NCBI RefSeq assembly: GCF_014646255.1 | Contig: NZ_BMNC01000001.1 | Location: 62,001-126,000, forward strand | DNA length: 64,000 nt | Origin: Lentzea pudingi | Lineage (GTDB): Bacteria; Actinomycetota; Actinomycetes; Mycobacteriales; Pseudonocardiaceae | Reading direction: 5' to 3' | Part shown: positions 53,501 to 64,000 of the stretch, one piece after another | How positions within the stretch are numbered: position 1 is the first letter of the stretch | Layout of the letters: each line of letters starts with the position of its first letter | Translations under genes and position numbers: made by a program | Notes under the pieces: model-generated | Database searches by the model: none | The model's input: the letters and a program-made list of their open reading frames with translations, nothing else | What the model was told of the DNA's origin: nothing

Positions 53501-53763
53501 CGGAGGACGGCACGCGCGAGGTCGTGAAGATCGAGCTCGCCCGCGCCACCGAGGAGGAGAAGGAGTCGCAGGTCGACCGCACGCGCGCCTACCAGGCCGC
53601 ACACCGCGACGAGGCCCAGAAGGCGCTCGCGCGGCTGCGTGAGGTGGCGCAGACGAACGAGAACGTGTTCGCCGTGCTGATGGACGCGGCCCGCGTCTGC
53701 ACGCTCGGCCAGATCACCGAGGCGTTCTTCGAGGTGGGCGGGCAGTACCGCCGCAACATCTAG
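50557..53763 (+). CDS. icmF: Fused isobutyryl-CoA mutase (IcmF)
   Basis: A 1068-residue coenzyme-B12 enzyme that interconverts isobutyryl-CoA and n-butyryl-CoA. Domains: B12-binding (residues 10-140, with FDGHDAAIN around the lower-axial histidine), a MeaI-type G-protein chaperone (about 180-400; P-loop GTGGSGKSS), a linker, and the mutase TIM barrel (about 530-1068; [26 protein letters not shown] split over two motifs). The length and domain order are those of IcmF rather than separate IcmA/IcmB. It links valine and butyrate metabolism to ethylmalonyl/polyketide precursors. Its stop overlaps the convergent MOSC gene stop by 4 nt. Confidence 0.96.
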   Translation: [1068 protein letters not shown]

Positions 53764-54446
53764 ACCGCGTAGGGCCGGCCGACGATCCACCCGCCGACGT
53801 GCGCGGGCAGTTCGTCGGTCGGCACCAGCTCCACCGGGTCTCCCACGTTCACCACGCCTGGCCGCACCACCCAGCTGTCCAGGCACAGCACGCCACCGAA
53901 CTCGTGCCGGATCCGCCGGTGCACGTCCAGGTCCTGCGCGCCGGTGTCCGGGTCGATCGTCGTCACCACGCACCGGGCGCGCTTCTGGTACATCCCGATC
54001 ACGACGTCACCGACGACCAGCGCGTGCCCCGGCCAGGAGTCCTCCTCGCCGGCCTCGACGCCGCCGATCAGGACGTTGGGCCGCAGCCGCCGCACGTCGA
54101 CGCCCGCGGCCTGCACCTGGCCGTCCGTGGCCACCAGGACGTTGAGCACGTCGAAGCGCTCCGGACCGGTGTAGCGGGTGAGCCTGCCGCCGAACGGGAG
54201 CACCTTCTCGTGCGCCTGCCAGCTGTCCCAGGGGTGTCCGTCCACCAGCGGTCCGTCCGGTCCGGTGGAGGCGGGGATGGTGAGCAGGCCGTAGCGGGTG
54301 CGGCCCGTCAGCACGCCACGCGGCCCCTGCACGTGCACCAGCCGGTCGCCCTCGACGCCGTCCTCCGTGAACGTGGCCTGCTCCAGCTCCTCGCCGCCCA
54401 GCGACTTCACCGGGTAGCGCCACAACGCCTTGACGTGCACGGTCAC
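53760..54446 (-). CDS. MOSC-domain protein
   Basis: A 228-residue protein with an N-terminal MOSC_N-like segment ([17 protein letters not shown]) and a MOSC domain ([27 protein letters not shown]), as in YcbX and mARC enzymes that use molybdenum cofactor to reduce N-hydroxylated compounds. The cysteine that binds molybdenum in this family would be in [12 protein letters not shown]54446 overlaps the stop of the upstream DUF1348 gene (GTGA). The physiological substrate is unknown. Confidence 0.9.
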
Positions 54447-54877
54447 TCCTGCGGGATCTCGTAGGTGGAGTTCGGGTCGACGCGGCGATCGGCCTCGGTG
54501 ATCTGCACGTCGTTGATACTCGCCTCGCGCCGCGACATCAGGCCGGACTCGGCGAACTCCCAGTTCTCGTTGCCGTAGCTGCGCCACCACTGGCCCTCGT
54601 CGTCGTGCCACTCGTACTGGAAGCGCACGGCGATGCGGTTGCCGCCGAACGCCCACAGCGACTTGCGCAGCGCGTACTCGTGCTCGCGCTCCCACTTCCT
54701 CGTCAGGAACGCGACGATCTCCTCGGTGCCGTGGACGAAGTCGGACCTGTTGCGCCACAACGAGTCGGGCGTGTACGCGCCGGCGACGCGGATCGGGTCC
54801 CGGGTGTTCCAGGCGTCCTGGGCCGCCTGCACCTTCAGGCGTGCGGTCTCGGCGGTGAACGGGGGCACGAGTGTCAC
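54443..54877 (-). CDS. DUF1348 / NTF2-like (SnoaL-fold) protein
   Basis: A 144-residue NTF2-fold protein: [23 protein letters not shown] near residue 23, [21 protein letters not shown] and [25 protein letters not shown] in the core. Members are small enzymes or binding proteins of unknown role. GTG54877 has GAAGGA about 7 nt upstream and is preferred over the longer frame. It is the first gene of a two-gene unit with the MOSC gene and is divergent from the CGNR regulator. Confidence 0.9.
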   Translation of the reverse strand: MTLVPPFTAETARLKVQAAQDAWNTRDPIRVAGAYTPDSLWRNRSDFVHGTEEIVAFLTRKWEREHEYALRKSLWAFGGNRIAVRFQYEWHDDEGQWWRSYGNENWEFAESGLMSRREASINDVQITEADRRVDPNSTYEIPQE

Positions 54878-54911
54878 GACGGTCCTTCCAACGGTTGCTC
54901 GACGCTGCAAA

Positions 54912-54956
54912 CGTTAGAACGTTGTCCTAACGGATGCAAGCCCGTGTTACCGTTAG
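54912..54956 (+). promoter_or_regulatory. CGTTAG repeats between DUF1348 and CGNR regulator genes
   Basis: CGTTAG (54912-54917) and CTAACG (54927-54932) form an inverted repeat with a 9-nt spacer, and a third CGTTAG (54951-54956) lies 2 nt before the GTG of the CGNR gene. They span the divergent promoter region and probably bind the CGNR protein. Confidence 0.68.
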
Positions 54957-54958
54957 AC

Positions 54959-55522
54959 GTGCTGACGCCCGACGAACCCCGCCCGGTCCTGCTGATGAAC
55001 ACCGTCTGGGCCAATCGGTCGCAGGTGCACGACGACCTGACGACTGTCGGTGGGCTTCGCGACTTCCTGGGCGTTCCGGCGGACCAGGCCGACCTGACCG
55101 CGTTCCGCGCGCTGCGGCAGGCGTTGCGGGACCTCGCCGGCGTGCTGACGGAGGACACGCGTGCGGTCGCGCAGGATCGCGACCTGGACCGGGCCGTGGC
55201 CGAGGTCAACCGTGCGGCCCGCAGTGCGCGGCGTTGGCCGCAGCTGACCGTTCAGGACGGCGAACTGGTGCGGCACAACGAGAGTGATGGATCACTGGCT
55301 GATCGAGAACGCGCCTCGATCGCCGCCGAGGCCGTGGAGTTGTTCACCGGTGAGGACAGGGTTCTGTTGCGCGCCTGTTATGCGCCGGGTTGCGTGCTGT
55401 ACTTCGTGAAGGACCACCCGCGCCGGGAATGGTGCTCGCCCTCGTGCGGCAACCGGGTCCGCGCTGCCCGCCGCTACCGGCGCAATCGGGGTGAATCCCC
55501 TGGTCCGAACGGGTTTTCCTGA
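54959..55522 (+). CDS. ABATE-CGNR zinc-finger regulator
   Basis: A 187-residue regulator with an N-terminal ABATE domain (LLMNTVWANRS near residue 14) and the C-terminal CGNR zinc finger (LRACYAPGCVLYF, WCSPSCGNRVRAARRYRR, near 135-175), which binds DNA. Starting at GTG54959, it may be translated from a very short leader because the CGTTAG site is directly upstream. It is divergent from the DUF1348-MOSC unit, which it likely controls. Confidence 0.92.
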   Translation: MLTPDEPRPVLLMNTVWANRSQVHDDLTTVGGLRDFLGVPADQADLTAFRALRQALRDLAGVLTEDTRAVAQDRDLDRAVAEVNRAARSARRWPQLTVQDGELVRHNESDGSLADRERASIAAEAVELFTGEDRVLLRACYAPGCVLYFVKDHPRREWCSPSCGNRVRAARRYRRNRGESPGPNGFS

Positions 55523-55540
55523 TCAGTGGGGGTAAACATG

Positions 55541-55586
55541 AGGCGCCTCGGTTCCGATTGAATGGATAACAGTTGGGCGCTTTTTT
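55541..55586 (+). terminator. Possible intrinsic terminator after the CGNR gene
   Basis: GGCGCC-like left arm (55541-55548) pairs with GGGCGCTT (55575-55582) in about 8 bp with two wobbles and a long loop, followed by TTTTTT at 55581-55586. The T-run is rare in this GC-rich DNA and supports termination. Confidence 0.45.
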
Positions 55587-55606
55587 GTGTGTGGTGGTGA
55601 TCCACG

Positions 55607-56764
55607 ATGTCCAGAGAATCCGTGCCAGGGCACGACATCAGCTATCACCTCGTCTGCTTCGACGAGACGGGCAACGAGCGGGGGCGCGACAGCGCGGACG
55701 TGCTGTACGACGCCCGGCAAGGCGTCACCGACGTCTTCTTCTTCATCCACGGGTGGAACGGCGACGTGCCGGCCGCCCGCGAGCAGTACGGGCGGTGGGT
55801 CGCGACGATGGCCGGCTGCCGGGCCGAACGTGAAGCGGCACACCGGCTTCCGGGCGGTTTCAAGTCCCTGCTCGTCGGCCTGCACTGGCCGTCGAAGGCG
55901 TGGGGCGACGAGGACGTGCGGTCGGACGAGTTCATCAGGGCGCAGGCGAACCGCCTCGGCGGGGGCGCCGGACGCACGGCCGCCGTGCGCACGATCGTCC
56001 AGGCGGCGCGGCAACACCCGTGCCGCATGTCGCCGACGGTCAAGCAGGCCTACGATTACCTGGAAGCCTCGGTTCCCGACCTGCCGGGCGAGGACGGGAT
56101 GGCGTTCGACGCCGAGCAGCTCTACCGGGCGTGCCTGGAGGACCCGGCGCTGGGCGGGATCCTGTCGCCGTTGCGGATCCTGACGTTCTGGAAGATGAAG
56201 CGGCGCGCCAAGGTCTTCGGCGAGAGCGGGGCGGCGCGCATCGCCCGTGAGGTGGCGCAGGCCGCTCCTGGAGCGCGCATCCACCTGATGGGCCACAGCT
56301 TCGGCTGCATCACCGCCACGGCGATGGCGAACGTGGTGCCCGCCGCGACGCTGACCCTGGTGCAGGGCGCGATGTCGCTGTGGTCGTTCGCGGAACGGCT
56401 CCCCGGCGAACCCGGCTCCGGCCACTTCCGCGGTGTGCTCGGCAGGGTGCCCGGCCCGATCATCGTGACCACGTCGTCGAACGACTACGCCATCGGCAGG
56501 TTCTACCCGCTGGCCGCGCGGTCGGGCCGGCAGGTCGACCTGGACGAGTACCCGAAGTACGGCGGCCTCGGCTCGCACGGCGTGCAGGGCACCTACGCGC
56601 ACGGCCACCGGATCAGCGCTCCCGGTGAACTCTCGCGCGGGCAGGTGCACAACGTCGACTGCACGTCGGTGATCCGCCGCATCGACGGGATCGCGGGCGC
56701 TCACAACGACATCTGCCACCCGGAGCTGGCCCGGTTGCTGTGGAAGGCGGTGATGGCCCGCTAG
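55607..56764 (+). CDS. Alpha/beta-hydrolase-fold protein of unknown substrate
   Basis: A 385-residue protein with an alpha/beta-hydrolase core: oxyanion segment FFFIHGWNGDVP near residue 45, a long helical insert with AQANRLGGGAG, and the nucleophile elbow GHSFGC near 230; SNDYAIG and a late His (VHNVDCTSV or AHNDICH) could complete the triad. It has no signal peptide. The family resembles lipase-like or DUF900-type proteins; no precise assignment is possible. GGTGGTGAT precedes ATG55607. It stands alone. Confidence 0.8.
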   Translation: MSRESVPGHDISYHLVCFDETGNERGRDSADVLYDARQGVTDVFFFIHGWNGDVPAAREQYGRWVATMAGCRAEREAAHRLPGGFKSLLVGLHWPSKAWGDEDVRSDEFIRAQANRLGGGAGRTAAVRTIVQAARQHPCRMSPTVKQAYDYLEASVPDLPGEDGMAFDAEQLYRACLEDPALGGILSPLRILTFWKMKRRAKVFGESGAARIAREVAQAAPGARIHLMGHSFGCITATAMANVVPAATLTLVQGAMSLWSFAERLPGEPGSGHFRGVLGRVPGPIIVTTSSNDYAIGRFYPLAARSGRQVDLDEYPKYGGLGSHGVQGTYAHGHRISAPGELSRGQVHNVDCTSVIRRIDGIAGAHNDICHPELARLLWKAVMAR

Positions 56765-56782
56765 TGCCCGTCCACCCCGGAC

Positions 56783-59988
<3,206 letters not shown>

Positions 59989-59992
<4 letters not shown>

Positions 59993-60495
59993 CGCGCACC
60001 TCGCTCACTCAGTGCCCGGCGGGCTTTCAGCAGGCTGGAGCGCACGGCTTCCGCAGCGATGCCCAGTTCCCCGGCGATCTCCGCCGGCTGGAACCCGGAC
60101 AGCGTCCACGCCATGACCTGCCGTTGCCGCAAGGGCAACTCGGCCAGCACGACGAGGATGTCGTGCTGCTGCTCCCAGTTCTCGATGTCGGTGCCGCACA
60201 ACGGCGGCGCGGGTTCGGGTGGGTCGGCCACCAGGTCCTCTGCGAACCTCCGGCGGCCGAAGGACCTCGACGTCACGCGATAGGCCCAGGCCCTGGGGTG
60301 GTCGATGTGGTCCCACGAGCGATAGGCCTCGATCATCGCGTCCTGCACGATGTCGGCCGCCTCGGCCAGTGTCGCGCCGTGCATCAGCACGAACGCGGTG
60401 AGCGGCTTGAACTGGGCGCGGTAGAAGTCGGCGAACTCGGTGTCGGTGGACGTGACACGGGCCGGGCTGGTCCGTGCCGGCCTGTCGTCAGACAT
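59989..60495 (-). CDS. ECF RNA polymerase sigma factor
   Basis: A 168-residue ECF sigma factor. Region 2 is FADFYRAQFKPLTAFVLMHGATLAEAADIVQDAMIEAYRSW (residues 21-61, split) and region 4 ends with EIAGELGIAAEAVRSSLLKARRAL. No membrane anti-sigma factor is encoded next to it; instead it sits between a small membrane protein gene (8-nt overlap) and the hypothetical 280-residue gene (4-nt overlap). Confidence 0.9.
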
Positions 60496-60637
60496 CGCCG
60501 TCCCGCGTGATGCGCACCCGGATCTCCTGCCGGCGGCGCGTTCGTCTCGTCTGGTGTGAGAGCCGCAGGGCCAGGGCGACCACGGCCAGCACCTGTGTGC
60601 TCAGCCCGCCTATCAACGCCATCGTCGTGGGGTCCAT
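60488..60637 (-). CDS. Small single-TM membrane protein upstream of ECF sigma gene
   Basis: A 49-residue protein starting at ATG60637: short N-terminus, one TM helix (about residues 5-24), then a strongly basic segment (RRTRRRQEIRVR). Its stop overlaps the sigma-factor start by 8 nt, which suggests co-translation. It could be a membrane tether or sensor for the sigma factor. A clear ribosome-binding site is not visible. Confidence 0.5.
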   Translation of the reverse strand: MDPTTMALIGGLSTQVLAVVALALRLSHQTRRTRRRQEIRVRITRDGDV

Positions 60638-60700
60638 GAAGATGAGGGGGACTGGGAGCGGCCCAGCGTGAACCGGCGCGATGCGGTTCACTCGAACGCA

Positions 60701-61354
60701 CTAGTGCGTGGGCTTGTCGCCATCCTTGCGGAACTGCGAGGCGAACACGGCGGCCTGCGTGCGGCGTTGCATGCCGAGCTTCGCGAGCAGGTGCGAGACG
60801 TAGTTCTTCACGGTCTTCTCGGCGAGGAACATGCGCTCGGCGATCTGGCGGTTGGTGAGGCCCTCGCCGATCAGGTCGAGGACGGTGCGCTCCTGCTCGC
60901 TCAGCATGCGCAGCGGGTCGCCCTCCTCGCGTTCGCGGCGGATCCTGTTGAGCAGCGCCGAAGTCGTGCGGGCGTCCAGGAGGGACTGTCCTGCCGCGAC
61001 GGTGCGGACGGCGTTGACCAGGTCCGCGCCGAGGATCTGCTTCAGCACGAAGCCGGAGGCACCGGCCATGATCGCGTCGAACAGGGCCTCGTCGTCCGCG
61101 AAGCTCGTCAGCATCAGGCACTGCAGGCCCGGGATGCGGCTGCGCAGCTCGCGGCACAGTTCGATGCCGTTGCCGTCGGGGAGCCTGATGTCGAGCACGG
61201 CCACGTCGGCCCGGGAGCCCGGCACCTTGGTCAATGCCTCCGCCACCGAGGCGGCGTCACCGACCACCTCGAGATCGGACTCCTCGCCGAGCAGGTCCGC
61301 TACGCCGCGCCGGACGATCTCGTGGTCGTCGACGAGGAAAACACGCGTCGCCAT
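60701..61354 (-). CDS. NarL/FixJ-type response regulator, DosR (DevR)-like
   Basis: A 217-residue response regulator, the same length as mycobacterial DosR. The receiver has [10 protein letters not shown] and phospho-acceptor D55 in [11 protein letters not shown]; the LuxR-type HTH is [30 protein letters not shown], residues 165-195 (split), which closely follows the DosR pattern. ATG61354 is used. The cognate kinase is probably the twin-GAF protein at 57532-59157. It is divergent from a decayed universal stress protein gene. Confidence 0.93.
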   Translation of the reverse strand: MATRVFLVDDHEIVRRGVADLLGEESDLEVVGDAASVAEALTKVPGSRADVAVLDIRLPDGNGIELCRELRSRIPGLQCLMLTSFADDEALFDAIMAGASGFVLKQILGADLVNAVRTVAAGQSLLDARTTSALLNRIRREREEGDPLRMLSEQERTVLDLIGEGLTNRQIAERMFLAEKTVKNYVSHLLAKLGMQRRTQAAVFASQFRKDGDKPTH

Positions 61355-61400
61355 GGGGGTCACGGTAGCTCAAGGACCGTGGCGTGAGGGGGCCATCGGC

Positions 61401-61706
61401 ATGCGGCTCACTGCGACGTTCGGGCCCGAGGAGGCGGCGGCGTCCGGGGTGCCACTCGTGGCGGCGATGGCGCACGAGCAGTCGCTGGACACGCGAATGT
61501 CCGGGTGGCTTCGGGAGCACCCGGACATTCGCGGTGGAACAGGTGGCGGGGGAGCGGCCGATCCCGTTGCTGCTCGAACCGGGGCGACGGGCCGGACCGC
61601 TCGTGGCCGGGTCGCAGGGGCGTGGCGGGTTCGCCGGGATGCCGCTCGGATCTACCTCGCGGGCCCTGGTCCTCCACGCCCCGTGGCCGTCGTCAGGCCT
61701 GCTTGA
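61401..61706 (+). pseudogene. Decayed universal stress protein (UspA-type) gene
   Basis: Starting at ATG61401, one frame gives EEAAASGVPLVAAMAHEQ and WLREHPDIR, typical of the middle of actinobacterial Usp domains. The next frame then continues with VEQVAGERPIPLLLE and GSQGRGGFAGMPLGSTSRALVLHAP, which is the ATP-binding Usp signature (G-x2-G-x9-G-S). Near 61680 the first frame resumes with VAVVRPA and a stop, the normal Usp end. At least two indels and loss of the N-terminal strand make it non-functional. Its tail overlaps the YceI gene. Confidence 0.72.
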
Positions 61707-62250
61707 CCGCGGAGATCTCGAACTCGAGCACGATCTTCTCGCCGACCAGGACGCCGCCGGTCTCGAGCGGGGCGTTCCAGGTCACGCCGTAGTCCTTGCG
61801 GTTGATCGTGTGCGAGCCCTCGAAGCCGACGCGGGTCTGGCCGTACGGGTCGACGGCCACGCCCTCGAAGGCGAACGCGATGGTGATGTTCTTGGTGACG
61901 CCCTTGATGGTGAGGTCACCCGAGATCTCGAAGTTGTCCTCGTCGACCTGCTTCGCGGAGGTCGAGACGAACGTGATCTCCGGGTGGTTCTCGGCGTCGA
62001 GGAAGTCGTTGGTGGCGAGGTGCCCGTCGCGCTGCGCGTTGCGGGTGTCGATGCTCGCGACCTTGAGGCTCACCGAGGCGGTGGTGTTCTCCGGCTTGTC
62101 ACCGTCGATGGAGATCTTGCCGTCGAACTCGTTGAACGCACCACGAACCTTGGTGACCATGGCGTGGCGAGCGACGAAGCCGATGCGGGAGTGCGAGCCG
62201 TCGATGACGTAGTCGCCGGTCAGTTCGGAGAGGTTGGTGGCGGTGGTCAT
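61693..62250 (-). CDS. YceI-family protein
   Basis: A 185-residue lipocalin-like YceI protein, a fold that binds long isoprenoids: DYVIDGSHSRIGFVARHAMVTKVRGAF at the start, NHPEITFVST and LTIKGVTKNI in the middle, and DYGVTWNAPLETGGVLVGEKI at the end. It has no signal peptide, as is common in actinobacteria. ATG62250 begins the family core. It is divergent from a MarR regulator 94 bp away. Confidence 0.93.
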   Translation of the reverse strand: MTTATNLSELTGDYVIDGSHSRIGFVARHAMVTKVRGAFNEFDGKISIDGDKPENTTASVSLKVASIDTRNAQRDGHLATNDFLDAENHPEITFVSTSAKQVDEDNFEISGDLTIKGVTKNITIAFAFEGVAVDPYGQTRVGFEGSHTINRKDYGVTWNAPLETGGVLVGEKIVLEFEISAVKQA

Positions 62251-62344
62251 GGTGTCAAGTCCTTCGGTTGCTCGATTTGGTTGAAGTCTCACTCACCCTG
62301 CCGGAACGTGGATGATGTGTCAACTATTCCCGTATGCTGAACCG

Positions 62345-62878
62345 GTGACACGATGGTTGGAACCTGAGCAGCAGCGGGCGTGGCGTGCCTACGTCCGCAT
62401 GCAGGGGGAGCTCAATGCGCATCTGAGCAGGCAAATGTCGGTCGACTCGGACATCTCGATGGCTGACTTCGCCGTGCTGGTGCAGCTCACCGACACGCGT
62501 GATGAGCGCGTGCGCGTGTTGGAGCTTGCACGGTCGTTGCACTGGGAGAAGAGCCGCATCTCACATCACGTCGCACGGATGGAGAAGCGTGGCCTGGTGC
62601 GGAGGGAGAACTGCCGCAGTGACGGGCGCGGGTCGTTCGTCGTGCTGACCGACCAGGGCCGGTCGGCGATCGAGGCGGCCGCGCCGGCGCACGCCGAGAC
62701 GGTGCGCGCGTTGGTGTTCGATCTGCTCACCGACGCCGAGGTCGTGGCGCTGCGGGAGATCTCCGAGAAGGTCTTCGAGCGCCTAACGACAGGAGAATGT
62801 GCGGCGGTAGTCGCTCGGTGCGATGCCGACGACCCGATGGAAGTGGTGCCGGAGGAGAGCGGCTGTCCCGAAGCCTGA
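62345..62878 (+). CDS. MarR-family transcriptional regulator
   Basis: A 177-residue winged-helix regulator with the MarR core (LNAHLSRQMSVDSDISMADFAVL, EKSRISHHVARMEKRGLVRRE, DGRGSFVVLTDQGR). GTG62345 lies 7 nt after TATGCT, a plausible -10 box, so the mRNA may be leaderless. It probably controls the divergent YceI gene. The last 96 nt overlap the convergent GlxA-type gene. Confidence 0.92.
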   Translation: MTRWLEPEQQRAWRAYVRMQGELNAHLSRQMSVDSDISMADFAVLVQLTDTRDERVRVLELARSLHWEKSRISHHVARMEKRGLVRRENCRSDGRGSFVVLTDQGRSAIEAAAPAHAETVRALVFDLLTDAEVVALREISEKVFERLTTGECAAVVARCDADDPMEVVPEESGCPEA

Positions 62879-63727
62879 CCTGGTCGCGACCGCGTCGACG
62901 TCCAGGTCGGTCTCCTCGAGCAGCCTGCGCGCGTGAAGCACCCGTTGGAGTGACAGCCACTTGTTCGGGGTGGTGCCGGTCTCCGCGGCGAACCTGCGCG
63001 CGAAAGTCCGCTCGGACATGACGGCGAGCTTCGCCATCGTCGCCACGGTGTGGTTGTCCGCGATCGTGTCGAGCACCCGCTCCAGCACCGGTTCCAGGCT
63101 GTCCGAGCTGCACTCGGGGATCGGGAGCTCCACGAACTGCCGCTGGCCGCCGTCGCGCTGGGGGGCCACGACCATCCGGCGCGCGATCGTGTTGGCGATC
63201 TTGGTGCCGAGCTCTCGCCGCACGAGGTGCAGGCACGCGTCGATGCCCGCCGCCGTGCCGGCGCTGGTGATGATGTCCCCGTCGTCCACGAACAGCACGT
63301 CGGCGTCGAGCTGTGCCTTCGGGAAGCGCTCCTGGAACGCGCGCGCCTCGCGCCAGTGCGTCGTGCAGCGCCGGTCGTCGAGCAGACCGGCCGCGCCGAG
63401 GATGAACGCCCCGCTGCACACGCTGAGCAGCGTCGCGCCGGTCTCGCGCAGCGCCTTCACCAGCTTCTCCGGGTACTCGTCGCGGACGCTCGCGGCGGGC
63501 AGGGCGACCAGGTCGACGCTCTGCAGCGCGTCGAACCCGTGCTCCGGCGTGATGCTCACGCCGCGGATGCTCGTCGGCACCGGCTGGTTGGGACTCTCCC
63601 CGCACACCCGGAAGTCGACCAGCGGCACGCCCTCCTCGGTCCGGTCGACGCCGAACACCTCGCAGAGCAGGCCGAACTCGAACGGCGCGACGCCGTCGAT
63701 GAGCGGAACAGCCACCGATCGAAGCAT
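62783..63727 (-). CDS. GlxA-family regulator (DJ-1/PfpI domain plus AraC HTH)
   Basis: A 314-residue regulator with an N-terminal glutamine-amidotransferase-like DJ-1/PfpI domain (VPLIDGVAPFEFGLLCEVFG; nucleophile-elbow cysteine in SVCSGAFILGAAGLL) and a C-terminal AraC-type HTH pair (AVMSERTFARRFAAETGTTPNKW; ATRSGFGTAALLRHHFHRVVG). Such proteins sense small metabolites and regulate catabolic genes. It overlaps the MarR gene by 96 nt. Confidence 0.94.
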   Translation of the reverse strand: MLRSVAVPLIDGVAPFEFGLLCEVFGVDRTEEGVPLVDFRVCGESPNQPVPTSIRGVSITPEHGFDALQSVDLVALPAASVRDEYPEKLVKALRETGATLLSVCSGAFILGAAGLLDDRRCTTHWREARAFQERFPKAQLDADVLFVDDGDIITSAGTAAGIDACLHLVRRELGTKIANTIARRMVVAPQRDGGQRQFVELPIPECSSDSLEPVLERVLDTIADNHTVATMAKLAVMSERTFARRFAAETGTTPNKWLSLQRVLHARRLLEETDLDVDAVATRSGFGTAALLRHHFHRVVGIAPSDYRRTFSCR

Positions 63728-63798
63728 GGCAGGATTTTAGCGCGCAGCGTCAGATCTGCCACTGTTGGCGGGATATTGCCGAGCGCAAACTTACTGAC

Positions 63799-63948
63799 AT
63801 GACTCTTGCAGCGATCGTCCTCGCAGTGGCCGCCCTCTCCGTCTGGCTCGACCGGCACCGTGACCGCACCGCTGGTCTGGCGGGCTCATCCGACGTCAAC
63901 GACCGTGACCGCATCCGAGTGCGCGACGACCTGCGGTACCTCACCTGA
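63799..63948 (+). CDS. Small single-TM membrane protein
   Basis: A 49-residue protein from ATG63799: MTLAAIVLAVAALSVWL forms one N-terminal TM helix, followed by a charged tail rich in Asp and Arg ending DDLRYLT. No family was recognised. It overlaps the end of the convergent citrate-synthase-like gene by 8 nt. Confidence 0.5.
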   Translation: MTLAAIVLAVAALSVWLDRHRDRTAGLAGSSDVNDRDRIRVRDDLRYLT

Positions 63949-64000
63949 TGACGGGTGCCGGTCCCGTGTAGCGGGCGACCGGTCGGATGATCTTCGTGTC
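63941..64000 (-). CDS. C-terminal end of a citrate synthase-like gene (cut by window end)
   Basis: Nineteen codons and a TGA stop read on the minus strand from the right edge: TKIIRPVARYTGPAPVIR. The IRP-x3-YTGP pattern is the usual C-terminus of citrate and methylcitrate synthases. Only this tail is in the window, so the call is tentative. Confidence 0.55.
   Translation of the reverse strand, partial: DTKIIRPVARYTGPAPVIR

Overview
The window is GC-rich, densely packed DNA of an actinobacterium. Many genes start with GTG, neighbours are often coupled by 4-nt ATGA/GTGA overlaps, and the protein families (SARP/AfsR regulator, IcmF mutase, DosR/DosS-like pair, SigL-like ECF sigma factor, iron boxes of the DmdR/IdeR type) are those of filamentous Pseudonocardiales such as Lentzea, Saccharothrix or Actinosynnema. 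The genus is an inference; no rRNA is present. I saw no tRNA, rRNA, CRISPR array, insertion sequence or prophage.

Layout. 1-2 kb: end of an oligopeptide ABC importer coupled to a GH1 beta-glucosidase. 2.1-3.4 kb: a siderophore-type amine N-monooxygenase behind two overlapping iron boxes. 3.5-6.25 kb: a DMT-type membrane protein divergent from a GntR(YtrA)-ABC export cassette with a strong palindromic operator. 6.25-13.4 kb: a secreted polymer-degradation block (LacI regulator, lipoprotein, DUF1996 protein, GH16 laminarinase, GH85 endoglycosidase, PETase/cutinase-like polyester hydrolase); two LacI-type palindromes sit in front of the divergent DUF1996 and GH16 genes. 13.5-16.8 kb: MacB/FtsX-type ABC exporter. 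17-25.7 kb: mixed metabolism (luciferase-like oxidoreductase, MBL hydrolase, acyltransferase, HTH-zinc-finger protein preceded by a cluster of TAGACG half-sites) and a three-gene signalling operon (REC-PP2C phosphatase, CHASE3 kinase, response regulator). 25.8-30.9 kb: ECF sigma/anti-sigma pair divergent from a redox operon (two exported proteins, a membrane haem-type domain fused to a 3Fe-4S ferredoxin, and a ferredoxin reductase), with a SigL-type promoter between them. 31-35 kb: FabH/TetR, alpha/beta hydrolase with HTH gene, then a locally AT-richer patch with a 27-codon glycine-rich frame and a frameshifted two-TM protein gene. 35.4-39.7 kb: secreted C39-like protein divergent from a SARP/NB-ARC/TPR regulator. 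39.7-45.4 kb: LysR regulator and a five-gene CoA-ester operon ending in acyl-CoA dehydrogenase and including an acetoacetate decarboxylase. 45.4-55.5 kb: assorted regulators and enzymes, a degenerate polyprenyl synthase, a HATPase-LuxR protein and the fused B12 mutase IcmF. 55.6-64 kb: an alpha/beta protein, a DosS/DosR-like hypoxia or redox sensing locus with a short Acg-like nitroreductase and a decayed universal stress protein gene, an ECF sigma operon, YceI/MarR, GlxA-type regulator, and the last codons of what is probably a citrate synthase.

How the parts work together. The 7-13 kb block reads as an extracellular hydrolase set under local LacI control. The 25.8-30.9 kb block reads as one regulon in which an envelope-sensing sigma factor drives a chain from NAD(P)H through ferredoxin reductase, fused ferredoxin and a transmembrane haem domain to exported partner proteins. 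The 40.7-45.4 kb operon reads as activation, beta-oxidation and decarboxylation of a short organic acid. The 56.8-61.7 kb region has the composition of a DosR-type dormancy locus, partly eroded.
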